This document shows positions 8,050 through 15,666 of a stretch of 64,000 nucleotides of DNA, in pieces (the first letter of the stretch is position 1; each line of letters begins with the position of its first letter). A program made the position numbers and the translations under genes. The stretch comes from Bradyrhizobium yuanmingense (lineage in GTDB: Bacteria > Pseudomonadota > Alphaproteobacteria > Rhizobiales > Xanthobacteraceae), in NCBI RefSeq assembly GCF_900094575.1, contig NZ_FMAE01000006.1:248001-312000 (forward strand), in the 5' to 3' direction. Below the pieces are notes generated by a model that made no database searches, was not told the DNA's origin, and was given only the letters and a program-made list of their open reading frames with translations.

Positions 8050-9149
8050 TCCGCGGCCTCCTTCATGGCATCGGGCGCATTGGCATCGGCGAACTCCTGA
8101 CGCAGCTTTCGGAGCAGGCCGAGCTCGGACTGGAAGTCGACATAGTGCGGCAGCTTCAGGTGCTCGACGAAGCCGGTCGCCTGGACGTTGTCCGAATGCG
8201 ACATCACGAACTCCTCGTCCTGCGCCGGTGCGAGCGCCTCCTCGCCGAGCTCACGGGCGCGCAATGCGCGGTCGACCAGCGCCATCGACATGGTCTTGCG
8301 TTCGCTCTGGCCGAAGGCGAGGCCATAGCCGCGGGTGAAGCACGGCGCCTCGGTCGCCGAGCCCTTGAACTGGTTGACCATCTGGCACTCGGTGAGCTCG
8401 ATCGCACCGAGCGGCACGGCGAAGCCGACGTCTTCCGCGACGAATTCGACCTCGACCTCGCCGAAGCGGATCTCGCCGACGAAGGGATGGTTGCGGCCGT
8501 AGCCGCGCTGGGTGGAATAGCCCATCGCGAGCAGAAAGCCTTCGTCACCGCGCGCGAGGTTTTGCAGGCGCAAATCACGGTCCGCGGGGAAATTCAGCGG
8601 CTCGCGGGTGAGATCGCCGACGCTGGCGCCGTCCTCGGCTTCCGGCGATGATTCGATCAGCCCGTCGCGCCCGAGAATGTCTGTCACGCGCGGCGTCGGC
8701 GCGGTGGAGGCTTCGGCCGCAGCCGGCCTCTCCGGCACAAAACCTTGGGCGAGCGATGGATCGAGCAGGCGGTGCGTGTAGTCGAAGGTCGGCCCCAGGA
8801 TCTGGCCGCCGGGAATGTCCTTGAAGGTCGCCGACACCCGCCGCTGCACCCGCATGGTGCCGGTGTCGACCGGCTCGCTGGCACCAAGCCGCGGCAGCGT
8901 GGCCCGGAAGGCGCGAACCAGGAAGATCGCCTCGATTAAATCGCCGCGCGCCTGCTTGATCGCAAGCGACGCGAGCTCGCGGTCATAGAGCGAGCCTTCG
9001 CTCATGACGCGATCGACGGCCAGGCCGAGCTGCTCCGAGATCTGCTCGAGCGTGATTTCCGCAACGCTCTGGTCGCCGCGCCGCTTATGCGCGAGCAGGC
9101 GATGGGCGTTCTCGATGGCGCGTTCGCCGCCTTTGACTGCGACATACAT
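8046..9149 (-). CDS. phnI: C-P lyase core subunit PhnI
   Basis: A 367-residue protein of normal length for PhnI. With PhnG, PhnH and PhnL it couples the phosphonate to ATP-derived ribose, displacing adenine. It starts MYVAVKGGERAIENAH, the typical family opening, and contains QVQ-poor but recognisable TERKTMSMALVDRAL-like segments near residues 290-300. It starts four bases before the phnH stop side of the operon gap (5 bases apart) and overlaps phnJ by four bases, matching the conserved phnGHIJ order. Confidence 0.94.
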   Translation of the reverse strand: MYVAVKGGERAIENAHRLLAHKRRGDQSVAEITLEQISEQLGLAVDRVMSEGSLYDRELASLAIKQARGDLIEAIFLVRAFRATLPRLGASEPVDTGTMRVQRRVSATFKDIPGGQILGPTFDYTHRLLDPSLAQGFVPERPAAAEASTAPTPRVTDILGRDGLIESSPEAEDGASVGDLTREPLNFPADRDLRLQNLARGDEGFLLAMGYSTQRGYGRNHPFVGEIRFGEVEVEFVAEDVGFAVPLGAIELTECQMVNQFKGSATEAPCFTRGYGLAFGQSERKTMSMALVDRALRARELGEEALAPAQDEEFVMSHSDNVQATGFVEHLKLPHYVDFQSELGLLRKLRQEFADANAPDAMKEAAE

Positions 9150-9153
9150 GCTT

Positions 9154-9762
9154 CTAGCTTCCCTTGCTCACGACGCGCGTGGTGCGGGGGATCGCGACCA
9201 CAGCGTCATCGGCGACCAGCACCACATCGATGCCGCGCGGAAACAGCGCCTCGTTGATATGCAGGCGCTCGAACAGGTCGAAAGGCTTGATCGACGCCTG
9301 CAGCGTGGCGACACCGTCAATGCCGGGGCCGCGCAGTTCGAAGCTGCGCCCGGCGGCGAGGCTGTCGACCTGGATGACCACCGTGGTCGAACGGTCCGGA
9401 TACTCGCTGGTGCCGAACGCGAAGCGCTCGAGCGCAGGCAAGGCGCCGCCGTCACTGATGAGCGCGAAGGAAGCGATCGACGAATCCTGCACGACCGGCG
9501 CGCCGGTGTGGAACTTCAGCCACTTCGTCACGTCCGAGCTTTCCGCCATCCGCGCATCGAGCCAGAGCGGCGTGTCGTGATCGAACAGCGTCAGCGCGAT
9601 CGCTGCGGTGCCGCGCATCATCGGCCCTGGCGCCCCCGCCATCGGCACGATGCGCTGGACCGAGCCCGGCCGCGCCATGGCGTCCATGACCGAGCGAAAG
9701 GTCGATTGCGCCGACAGCACCTTGTCGGCGAAACCGGGCGGCAGCTCCGCAATCGTGGTCAT
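9154..9762 (-). CDS. phnH: C-P lyase core subunit PhnH
   Basis: A 202-residue C-P lyase subunit recognised by FADKVLSAQSTFRSVMDAMARPG near its start (two conserved stretches either side of QSTFR) and by its place between phnG and phnI. PhnH is part of the G2H2I2J2 core; its fold is related to PLP enzymes but it carries no cofactor. I use the ATG at 9762, four bases after the phnG stop; the longer frame adds 53 residues lying inside phnG. Confidence 0.93.
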   Translation of the reverse strand: MTTIAELPPGFADKVLSAQSTFRSVMDAMARPGSVQRIVPMAGAPGPMMRGTAAIALTLFDHDTPLWLDARMAESSDVTKWLKFHTGAPVVQDSSIASFALISDGGALPALERFAFGTSEYPDRSTTVVIQVDSLAAGRSFELRGPGIDGVATLQASIKPFDLFERLHINEALFPRGIDVVLVADDAVVAIPRTTRVVSKGS

Positions 9763-9766
9763 GATC

Positions 9767-10231
9767 TCACCCCTCACCGCGCACCATGGTGTAGAAATCA
9801 ACCTTCGTCGCGGCGGCCGCTGCCGCCGCCTGCTTGCGCCTGACCATAAGCTGCTCGCGCAACGGCGCGATAACGTCGCGCTCCACCGCTCCGCCGAAAT
9901 CGCGGGACTGCACCAGCGCATCGCACAGCGCGATCAGCCGCGCCTTCTCACCGTCGCGGCCGAGCGTGTAGCCGAACCCGACCTCGCCGCTCGCAAGCCG
10001 CACCGCGGCGCGCGACACCGTCGCTTCGCCGAGATTGAACGGCGCGCCGTCGCCGCCGACCCGGCCGCGCAGCATGACGAGGCCGTTCTCCGGCGAGCGC
10101 AGATCGTGGTGATCCGGGAGAGACAAGTTGCGGAGGCGAGCGGCGATCTCGCCCGCCTCCGCGTGCGCCAGCACCGCCATTGCGGCCTTGCGCTGGGCTT
10201 GCTGGTCGTTGTGCTGGGTCACCTGGTCCAC
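9767..10231 (-). CDS. phnG: C-P lyase core subunit PhnG
   Basis: A 154-residue protein beginning MDQVTQHNDQQAQRKAAMAV, first gene of the leftward phnGHIJKLMN operon. PhnG is an obligate part of the C-P lyase core that makes the ribosyl phosphonate triphosphate. The segment PENGLVMLRGRVGGDGAPF and the following EATVSRAAVRL are typical of the family. Its start lies 29 bases downstream of the perfect palindrome at 10261-10286, so this gene should be the most directly controlled by PhnF. Confidence 0.93.
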   Translation of the reverse strand: MDQVTQHNDQQAQRKAAMAVLAHAEAGEIAARLRNLSLPDHHDLRSPENGLVMLRGRVGGDGAPFNLGEATVSRAAVRLASGEVGFGYTLGRDGEKARLIALCDALVQSRDFGGAVERDVIAPLREQLMVRRKQAAAAAAATKVDFYTMVRGEG

Positions 10232-10260
10232 CGAGCTTTTTGACAGAACTTGCCGCGTCG

Positions 10261-10286
10261 AAGTTGTCTATGATAATAGACAACTT
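10261..10286. promoter_or_regulatory. Perfect 26-bp palindrome, probable PhnF operator
   Basis: AAGTTGTCTAT at 10261-10271 and its exact reverse complement at 10276-10286 flank a GATA spacer, between the divergent phnG and phnF starts. GntR/HutC-type regulators bind such dyads, and the GTCTA/TAGAC core resembles PhnF sites described in mycobacteria. A -10-like TATTAT on the minus strand lies in the centre of the dyad (10278 to 10273), so a bound repressor would block the phnG promoter. Confidence 0.75.
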
Positions 10287-10300
10287 CATACGGACGCGCC

Positions 10301-10318
10301 ATGACTGTTTCGTGACAA
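10301..10318 (-). promoter_or_regulatory. Pho-box-like direct repeat facing phnG
   Basis: Read on the minus strand, TTGTCAC, a four-base spacer and CAGTCAT match the PhoB consensus of two CTGTCAT-like heptamers at 11-bp spacing. It points toward phnG and lies 14 bases upstream of the palindrome, suggesting PhoB activation of the C-P lyase operon under phosphate limitation. Confidence 0.55.
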
Positions 10319-10350
10319 TGCTGTGATTTCTGGAGTAGGTTTCCCGCGAC

Positions 10351-11082
10351 ATGAGCATGCAGGACACAGCCTCCTCGGGCGTCGCGCTATGGCGCCTCGT
10401 GGCCGATGGCATCGAGCGCGGCATCGCCGACGGCCGCTTTGCGGCCGGCGACAAATTGCCGGGCGAGATGGAGATCGCCGAAACCTATCGCGTCAACCGC
10501 CACACCGTGCGGCGCGCGTTGGCAGCCCTCGCCGAGCGCGGCCTGGTGCGCGCCGAGCGCGGCAGCGGAACCTATGTCGAGGCGCAAAAGCTCGCTTATC
10601 CCTTGCGCTCGCGCACGCGCTTCTCCGAGATCGTCGGCGCCGATGGCCGCGAACCGCATGGCCGGCTGATCGAGGCGACCGATGACGTTGCGACGCGCGA
10701 GCTCGCACGAGAGCTGGGAGTGAAGACCGGCGCGCCGCTGGTGCGGATCGAGGCGATTCGCCTCGCCGACCGCACGCCGATCTGTGTTTCCACCACCTGG
10801 CTATCGGCGGAGCGGTTTCCGGAGGCGGGCGCCGTGTTCGCGGCAACGCGCTCGATGACGAAGCTGCTGGAGCATTTTGGCGTGCGCGACTATCGCCGCG
10901 GTGCGACGCGAATCACCGCGGGGATCGTCGACGCGAGCGACGCCGCACGGCTCGACCTGGCGCTGGGGCGGCCGATCCTGGTGGTCGACGCCACCGACCA
11001 TGATCTCATGGGCAAGCCGCTGGTGACGAAGCACTCGCGCTTTGCGGCAGAGCGGGTGGAGTTTTTGGTGGAGAACGCTTAG
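10351..11082 (+). CDS. phnF: GntR/HutC-family phosphonate regulator PhnF
   Basis: A 243-residue regulator. Residues 1-75 hold a GntR winged helix (LPGEMEIAETYRVNRHTVRR region), and a UTRA ligand-sensing domain follows with GAPLVRIEAIRLADRTPICV. PhnF proteins repress phn genes and release on binding a pathway metabolite. It is divergent from phnG and shares the 119-base control region with the 26-bp palindrome, consistent with autoregulation. It ends 137 bases before phnE2, which is convergent. Confidence 0.9.
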   Translation: MSMQDTASSGVALWRLVADGIERGIADGRFAAGDKLPGEMEIAETYRVNRHTVRRALAALAERGLVRAERGSGTYVEAQKLAYPLRSRTRFSEIVGADGREPHGRLIEATDDVATRELARELGVKTGAPLVRIEAIRLADRTPICVSTTWLSAERFPEAGAVFAATRSMTKLLEHFGVRDYRRGATRITAGIVDASDAARLDLALGRPILVVDATDHDLMGKPLVTKHSRFAAERVEFLVENA

Positions 11083-11083
11083 A

Positions 11084-11200
11084 TCAGAGCGTTTTCCAGC
11101 GAAGCCTGCCCTCGGACTTGATCCGGGGTGGAAACGATTTGCGTCGAGAAAACGCGTCAAAACAAAAATCAGAGCTCCGTTCCGATCCAATCGGAACGGA
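11084..11200. repeat. Dispersed intergenic element with terminal hairpin
   Basis: The gap between convergent phnF and phnE2 carries a sequence beginning TCAGAGCGTTTTCCAGCGAA, of a type I recognise from many rhizobial intergenic regions. It ends in a perfect hairpin with 11-bp arms TCCGTTCCGAT (11176-11186) and its complement (11190-11200). The symmetric stem could terminate both converging transcripts, though it has no T-tract. Confidence 0.6.
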
Positions 11201-11218
11201 TAAGACTGCAGCACGACG

Positions 11219-12073
11219 TTAGGCGACCGTCCGCTTGCCGATGATCGCGAAGCGCAGCTTGCCGGAAATCCAGTCGATCGACGATACAGTTACCAGGATC
11301 AGCAGGATCAGAAACGATACCTTCTGCCATTCCAGCACCCGGATCTGTTCGGCAAGCTGAAGGCCAATGCCGCCAGCGCCAACGATTCCGATGATCGTCG
11401 CCGATCGCGTATTCGACTCGAAATAGTAGAGCACCTGGCTCAGCAAGACCGGGAATACCTGCGGCAGCAATCCGAAGCGGACGCTGTGGAGATGGTTGCC
11501 GCCCGATGACCGAACGCCTTCCGCGGGGTTCTTGTCGGCGACCTCGATCGCTTCCGAGAACAGCTTGCCGAACGTTCCGAAATCGCTGCAGATCACGGCC
11601 AGGATGCCGGCAAACGGCCCCAGCCCCACGACGCCGACCCAGATCAGTGCCCAGATCAAAGTGTCGACTCCCCGGATGGTATCGAGGCCACGACGCGTCA
11701 ATAGGCGGATGATCCGGTTTGCAACCACGTTGCGCGCCGCCAGCAGGGATACCGGCAGCGCGAGCAGCGCGCCGCCAAGGGTGCCGAGAAACGCGATCGA
11801 CACCGTCTCTCCGAGCGCATGCAGATATTTCAGAACCTCCGCCCAAGAACCCGGGCTGGGCGGCAACATGAGCTGGACGAATTCGCCCAGCCTGACCATG
11901 CCCTGGGAGAGCCGATTAAAGGGAATATCGAGCTGGACGATCCCGAACAGGAACAGCCCGACCGTCCCGCCGACGAGTATTGCGATCCTTCCCCGCTGCC
12001 ACCAATCGGTCCGGAAGACGTCGGGATACCGTTCGGCAATGCCGGCCCGGTTTTCAAAACTGAAGGAGCTCAT
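11219..12073 (-). CDS. phnE: Phosphonate ABC transporter permease PhnE (second)
   Basis: A 284-residue inner-membrane permease with six or so hydrophobic segments and the binding-protein-dependent transport signature around ASGGNHLHSVRFGLLPQVFP. It forms the channel for phosphonate or phosphate uptake with PhnC and PhnD. It starts MSSFSFENRAG and overlaps the first phnE by four bases. Tandem phnE genes are common in rhizobial phnCDE operons and probably make a heterodimer. Confidence 0.9.
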   Translation of the reverse strand: MSSFSFENRAGIAERYPDVFRTDWWQRGRIAILVGGTVGLFLFGIVQLDIPFNRLSQGMVRLGEFVQLMLPPSPGSWAEVLKYLHALGETVSIAFLGTLGGALLALPVSLLAARNVVANRIIRLLTRRGLDTIRGVDTLIWALIWVGVVGLGPFAGILAVICSDFGTFGKLFSEAIEVADKNPAEGVRSSGGNHLHSVRFGLLPQVFPVLLSQVLYYFESNTRSATIIGIVGAGGIGLQLAEQIRVLEWQKVSFLILLILVTVSSIDWISGKLRFAIIGKRTVA

Positions 12074-12957
12074 CGGGTGCTTCCCTCCAGCCCGAGCAGG
12101 CGGTGTCGCAACCGTTCCGTCAGGAAGTCGATCAACATGACGGTAAGGACGATGAGCAGCAGGATGGCGCTGACGTCGGTGAAGTAGAACTTGCGAACCG
12201 CCTCGATCAGATCCTGGCCGATCCCGCCGGCGCCGACGAAGCCCATCACGGCCGCGCCACGCACGTTGATCTCGAACCTGAGCAAGGCATAGCTCACGAA
12301 GTTCGAGAGGACCTGAGGCAACGCGCCGAACCGAACAACCTGAACCCAGCTGCCCCCGCTTGCCGCCACCCCTTCGACCGGCTTGCTGTCGATGTTCTCG
12401 ACAACCTCGGCGAATTGCTTGCCCAACGCTCCGGCCGTATGGATTGCAATCGCCAGAACGCCCGGCAGCGGCCCGAGACCAAAGGCCAGCACGAAGATCA
12501 GGGCAAACACGATCTCCGGCACGGTCCTGAAAAACTCCAGAACGCGCCGGGTGACGAAAACAGTCGTTCCTGATTTCACGAGATTGGCCGAGGCGAGGAA
12601 GCAAAGCGCGAAACCGCACAGCGCACCCGAGAGGGTGCCCATATAGGCTATCAGCAACGTATCCCCGAGAAGCCGTGCCCAGCGCGGCAATCCCCACAGC
12701 CAGTCCGCCAAATCGCTCCATGCGGTCGCGAACGAAAATTTGGGTGCGATGCTGACGAAATAGGCCGGGAAGCGCCAGAAGTTCTCGACAAAATTTCCGA
12801 GACTGACCTCGCCCATCCAGCCCGCGGCAATGGCAACGGCGATCAGGACGGCGGCACCGAGCCATACGCGCCGGCGCTTGGCGGCAATTGCAGCCGCATA
12901 GCGATCGGCAAGCTCACGCAGCCTGGCTTCCGGAAATTCGGGAACTGCTGTTCGCAT
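12070..12957 (-). CDS. phnE: Phosphonate ABC transporter permease PhnE (first)
   Basis: A 295-residue permease starting MRTAVPEFPEARLR, with a first membrane segment near residues 30-47 and the permease loop AASGGSWVQVVRFGALPQVL. I choose the ATG at 12957 because a strong hairpin (12978-13001) lies just upstream, between phnD and this gene. An in-frame start at 13056 would overlap phnD by 32 bases and is possible, since no ribosome site is clear at 12957. Confidence 0.88.
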   Translation of the reverse strand: MRTAVPEFPEARLRELADRYAAAIAAKRRRVWLGAAVLIAVAIAAGWMGEVSLGNFVENFWRFPAYFVSIAPKFSFATAWSDLADWLWGLPRWARLLGDTLLIAYMGTLSGALCGFALCFLASANLVKSGTTVFVTRRVLEFFRTVPEIVFALIFVLAFGLGPLPGVLAIAIHTAGALGKQFAEVVENIDSKPVEGVAASGGSWVQVVRFGALPQVLSNFVSYALLRFEINVRGAAVMGFVGAGGIGQDLIEAVRKFYFTDVSAILLLIVLTVMLIDFLTERLRHRLLGLEGSTR

Positions 12958-12977
12958 GGGATGTTCGGAAGAGCCGA

Positions 12978-13001
12978 CGGGCAGATCTTGCAATCTGCCC
13001 G
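12978..13001. promoter_or_regulatory. Intercistronic hairpin between phnD and phnE
   Basis: CGGGCAGAT at 12978-12986 and ATCTGCCCG at 12993-13001 form a perfect 9-bp stem with a six-base loop, 23 bases after the phnD stop. Stems here commonly protect upstream binding-protein mRNA and lower permease expression; that role is inferred. Confidence 0.55.
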
Positions 13002-13024
13002 CCTTGTCCAACCCTTCGTTTCCC

Positions 13025-13933
13025 TCAGGATTTCTGCTTACGAATGCTGTCGACAAACTTGGTCAGTTCGATCACGGCCTCATACGCCTTGTGGTCGACC
13101 TCGACGTAGGGCAATTGCTTCCCCTCATAGATCTTGTCGAAAGCCGCCTTGTCCTTCACCGCAATTTCCAGCACGGCTTTCTTGATCGCCGCCTTGAGGT
13201 CGTCAGGCAGGCTGCTGAGATAGGCCATCGGCGAGTTCACAATCTGCTCGGACTTCATGATGATCTTGAAATCAGCGGCCTTCGCCATGCCCTTCCGTTC
13301 CATCCGGAGCAGGTTCGATTCCTTCTCGTCGTTCCACCAGTTGAACGCCGCGTCGCAGGTGCCCTGGGAAAGCCCGATCACCGCGTTTTCATGGCTCCCC
13401 GAATAGACCACCTTGGCGAAGAACTTTTCCGGGTCGATGCCCATCTTGTTCATCGCGAAACGCGGCACGTTGTTGCCGGAAGTCGAATTGGGATCGACGA
13501 GGCAGAGGTTCTTGCCTTGCAGGTCCTTAATGTCCTTGTAGCTCGAATCGCTTTTGACATAGAGAACCGAGTAATAGCCTTTGGTGCCGTCGCCGTTCAC
13601 CTCGATCGCGAACGGTTCGACCTTCGCGCCAATGATGTAGGCACGCGCGTAGGACGCCGGGCCGTACATCGCAATGTGAATGTTTCCTGCACGCTGACCT
13701 TCGATCACCGCGGCGTAGTCATTGGCGATGCGCAGCGTGACCTTCGTTCCAAGCTCGCGGGACAGGTACTCCGTCAAAGGCGTCCAGCGGTTGGTGGTGC
13801 CGGAGGCATTCTCGTCGGGGACTTTTGCGAAGATCAACTCAGGATATCTCGCCTTCCAGTCCTGCGCCGCAGCGGCTGAAACTGAAAATGCCAGGGCCGC
13901 CGCAGCGGCAACGATCGTACGACGGTCTATCAT
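13025..13933 (-). CDS. phnD: Phosphonate ABC transporter substrate-binding protein PhnD
   Basis: A 302-residue periplasmic binding protein. It starts MIDRRTIVAAAAALAFSVSA, a signal peptide probably cut after AAAAQ-adjacent alanines near residue 23, and the mature chain opens WKARYPELIFAKVPDE. The family captures phosphonates or phosphate esters for the PhnCE importer. The ATG at 13933 has a GGGAG ribosome site, favoured over the in-frame codon 12 bases upstream. Phosphonate specificity is inferred from homology and context. Confidence 0.92.
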   Translation of the reverse strand: MIDRRTIVAAAAALAFSVSAAAAQDWKARYPELIFAKVPDENASGTTNRWTPLTEYLSRELGTKVTLRIANDYAAVIEGQRAGNIHIAMYGPASYARAYIIGAKVEPFAIEVNGDGTKGYYSVLYVKSDSSYKDIKDLQGKNLCLVDPNSTSGNNVPRFAMNKMGIDPEKFFAKVVYSGSHENAVIGLSQGTCDAAFNWWNDEKESNLLRMERKGMAKAADFKIIMKSEQIVNSPMAYLSSLPDDLKAAIKKAVLEIAVKDKAAFDKIYEGKQLPYVEVDHKAYEAVIELTKFVDSIRKQKS

Positions 13934-14007
13934 GACGTCTCCCATTTCAAGGTTGTGAAACTGTCGAGTTCCGGCTCTGCGCTAGGCTCGATTTAAAGAA
14001 GCAGCGA

Positions 14008-14823
14008 TCAGGCCACGGCAACCGTGCGGAGGGCAGGAACTGCTGTGCCGACCGATGCATCCGCGGGCGCAACATCCATGACTTCATTCGCCTCGAGATC
14101 GTACAGCTCGCGCGCGATATGATCGGTCAAGGCCGCCGGCGCGCCGTCGAACACCACGCGTCCGGCCGCCATGCCGATCAGGCGGTCGCAATAGCTGCGG
14201 GCGAGATCGAGCGAATGCAGGTTGCAGAGCACGGTGATACCGAAATGCTTGTTGATGCGCAGAAGCGCATCCATCACGATCTTGGTGTTGCGGGGATCGA
14301 GCGAGGCGATCGGCTCGTCGGCAAGGATAATGTCGGGCTGCTGAACCAGCGCCCGCGCGATCGCCACGCGCTGCTGCTGACCGCCCGAGAGCTGGTCGGC
14401 GCGCTGGGCCGCGATGGCAGCCATGTCGAACTGCTCGAGCGCCGACATCGCGATGGCCTTGTCTTCTTCGGGCCAAAGCTGCAGCAGCGACCGCCATGTC
14501 GGCACCGTCGACAGCCGCCCCATCAGCACATTGGTGAGGACGTCGAGCCGGCCGACGAGGTTGAACTGCTGAAAAATCATCGCCGACCGCGCACGCCACT
14601 GCCGCAGCTCCTTGCCGCGCAGCGCGGTGACGTCGACGCCTTCGAACAGGATGCGGCCTTCGGAGGGCTCGGTGAGGCGGTTGATGGACCGCAGCAATGT
14701 CGACTTGCCGGCGCCGGATCGCCCGATCACCCCGACGAAGCCGCCAGGGGAAACTTGAAACGAAGCATCGTCCACAGCGGCCTTCGCGCCGAAGCGACAC
14801 GTCAGGCCTTCAACCACCAGCAT
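14008..14823 (-). CDS. phnC: Phosphonate ABC transporter ATP-binding protein PhnC
   Basis: A 271-residue ABC ATPase that powers the PhnDE importer at the inner membrane. Walker A is GRSGAGKST, the signature is SGGQQQRVAIARA and Walker B is IILADEPIASLD. The ATG at 14823 gives the standard MLVVEGLTCRFG opening; the longer frame runs into the promoter region. Its GGAG ribosome site lies inside an 8-bp hairpin (14829-14849), so initiation may be controlled. It is first in the leftward phnCDE1E2 unit. Confidence 0.93.
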   Translation of the reverse strand: MLVVEGLTCRFGAKAAVDDASFQVSPGGFVGVIGRSGAGKSTLLRSINRLTEPSEGRILFEGVDVTALRGKELRQWRARSAMIFQQFNLVGRLDVLTNVLMGRLSTVPTWRSLLQLWPEEDKAIAMSALEQFDMAAIAAQRADQLSGGQQQRVAIARALVQQPDIILADEPIASLDPRNTKIVMDALLRINKHFGITVLCNLHSLDLARSYCDRLIGMAAGRVVFDGAPAALTDHIARELYDLEANEVMDVAPADASVGTAVPALRTVAVA

Positions 14824-14828
14824 CGAGG

Positions 14829-14849
14829 GGCTCCAGAGTAGCTGGAGCC
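14829..14849 (-). promoter_or_regulatory. Hairpin covering the phnC ribosome-binding site
   Basis: GGCTCCAG (14829-14836) and CTGGAGCC (14842-14849) form a perfect 8-bp stem with a five-base loop. On the minus strand the proximal arm contains GGAG, the only plausible Shine-Dalgarno for phnC, so the folded leader would hide it. Confidence 0.5.
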
Positions 14850-14922
14850 AACCGCTAACGCCCGTGGTTAACACTTGTGTGACAAGGCTGCTGCAGTGCG
14901 GCCATCCTACGCACGTCATCCC

Positions 14923-14951
14923 CTGTCATCTCATTGTCACGACACCGTCAT
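14923..14951 (+). promoter_or_regulatory. Triple Pho-box half-sites
   Basis: CTGTCAT (14923-14929), TTGTCAC (14934-14940) and CCGTCAT (14945-14951) repeat every 11 bp with four-base spacers, matching two overlapping PhoB boxes. They point toward the transferase gene that starts 47 bases downstream. On the other strand only a single weak half-site (TTGTCAC near 14881-14887) faces phnC. Confidence 0.7.
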
Positions 14952-14997
14952 CCGGTCGCTCGAAGAAAGACTCCCGCCCTCGCACTTCGGATGCAAC

Positions 14998-15666
14998 ATG
15001 GCCAAAGCTCTTTCGGTTCAGCCGACCGTCGATCCCTCGGCCAAGCTGCATGAGACCAGGCTTGGCGCCTACACCGAAGTCGGCGCGCGCACGATCCTGC
15101 ATGAAGTCGCGATGGGCGATTATTCCTATGTCGTGAACGATGCGCAGATCACCTACGCCACCATCGGAAAGTTCTGCTCGATCGCGGCGATGACCCGCAT
15201 CAATCCCGGCAACCATCCGATGCATCGCGCCACTCAGGCGCATTTCACTTACCGATCCAGCGCCTATTTCGAAGGTGAGAGCGACGATCTCGAGTTCTTC
15301 GACTGGCGCCGCCGGCATCACGTTCATATCGGCCATGACGTCTGGATCGGCCATGGCGCGATCGTGCTGCCGGGCCGCAACATCGGCACCGGCGCGGTGA
15401 TCGCCGCCGGCGCGATCGTCACCAAGGACGTGCCGGCCTACAGCATCGTCGCCGGCAATCCGGCCCGCATCGTGCGGCGGCGATTCTCGGAGGAGATCGC
15501 CGGACGGCTCGCAAGGCTTGCCTGGTGGGACTGGGATCACGACAAGTTGCGCGAGGCGCTGCCCAATTTCCGCAAGCTCGGGATTGAAGATTTCCTCTCA
15601 GCATACGAAGCAAAAGCGAGCTCACTCGCCAATTCTCCTGCCAGCAAACGAAGCGCGGTCGCGTGA
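14998..15666 (+). CDS. Phn-locus hexapeptide-repeat acyltransferase
   Basis: A 222-residue left-handed beta-helix transferase of the kind found in phosphonate operons. Hexapeptide-type repeats run from about residue 15 to 160, including HIGHDVWIGHGAIVLPG and IVTKDVPAYSIVAGNPARIV, typical of xenobiotic and DapH-like acetyltransferases. It may acylate an aminoalkylphosphonate or intermediate, a role PhnO (absent here) fills elsewhere; this is inference. The stop overlaps the GTG of the next gene, and the start lies just downstream of three Pho half-boxes. Confidence 0.82.
   Translation: MAKALSVQPTVDPSAKLHETRLGAYTEVGARTILHEVAMGDYSYVVNDAQITYATIGKFCSIAAMTRINPGNHPMHRATQAHFTYRSSAYFEGESDDLEFFDWRRRHHVHIGHDVWIGHGAIVLPGRNIGTGAVIAAGAIVTKDVPAYSIVAGNPARIVRRRFSEEIAGRLARLAWWDWDHDKLREALPNFRKLGIEDFLSAYEAKASSLANSPASKRSAVA

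Noticed and set aside
12042..12865. Extension of phnE2 upstream to 12865
   Set aside because: The extra residues are an out-of-frame reading of phnE1; the ATG at 12073 gives the normal permease start with a four-base overlap.
14874..14886. CTTGT-GTG-ACAAG dyad upstream of phnC as a second PhnF site
   Set aside because: The arms are only 5 bp and share little with the 26-bp palindrome at 10261, so I do not call it an operator.
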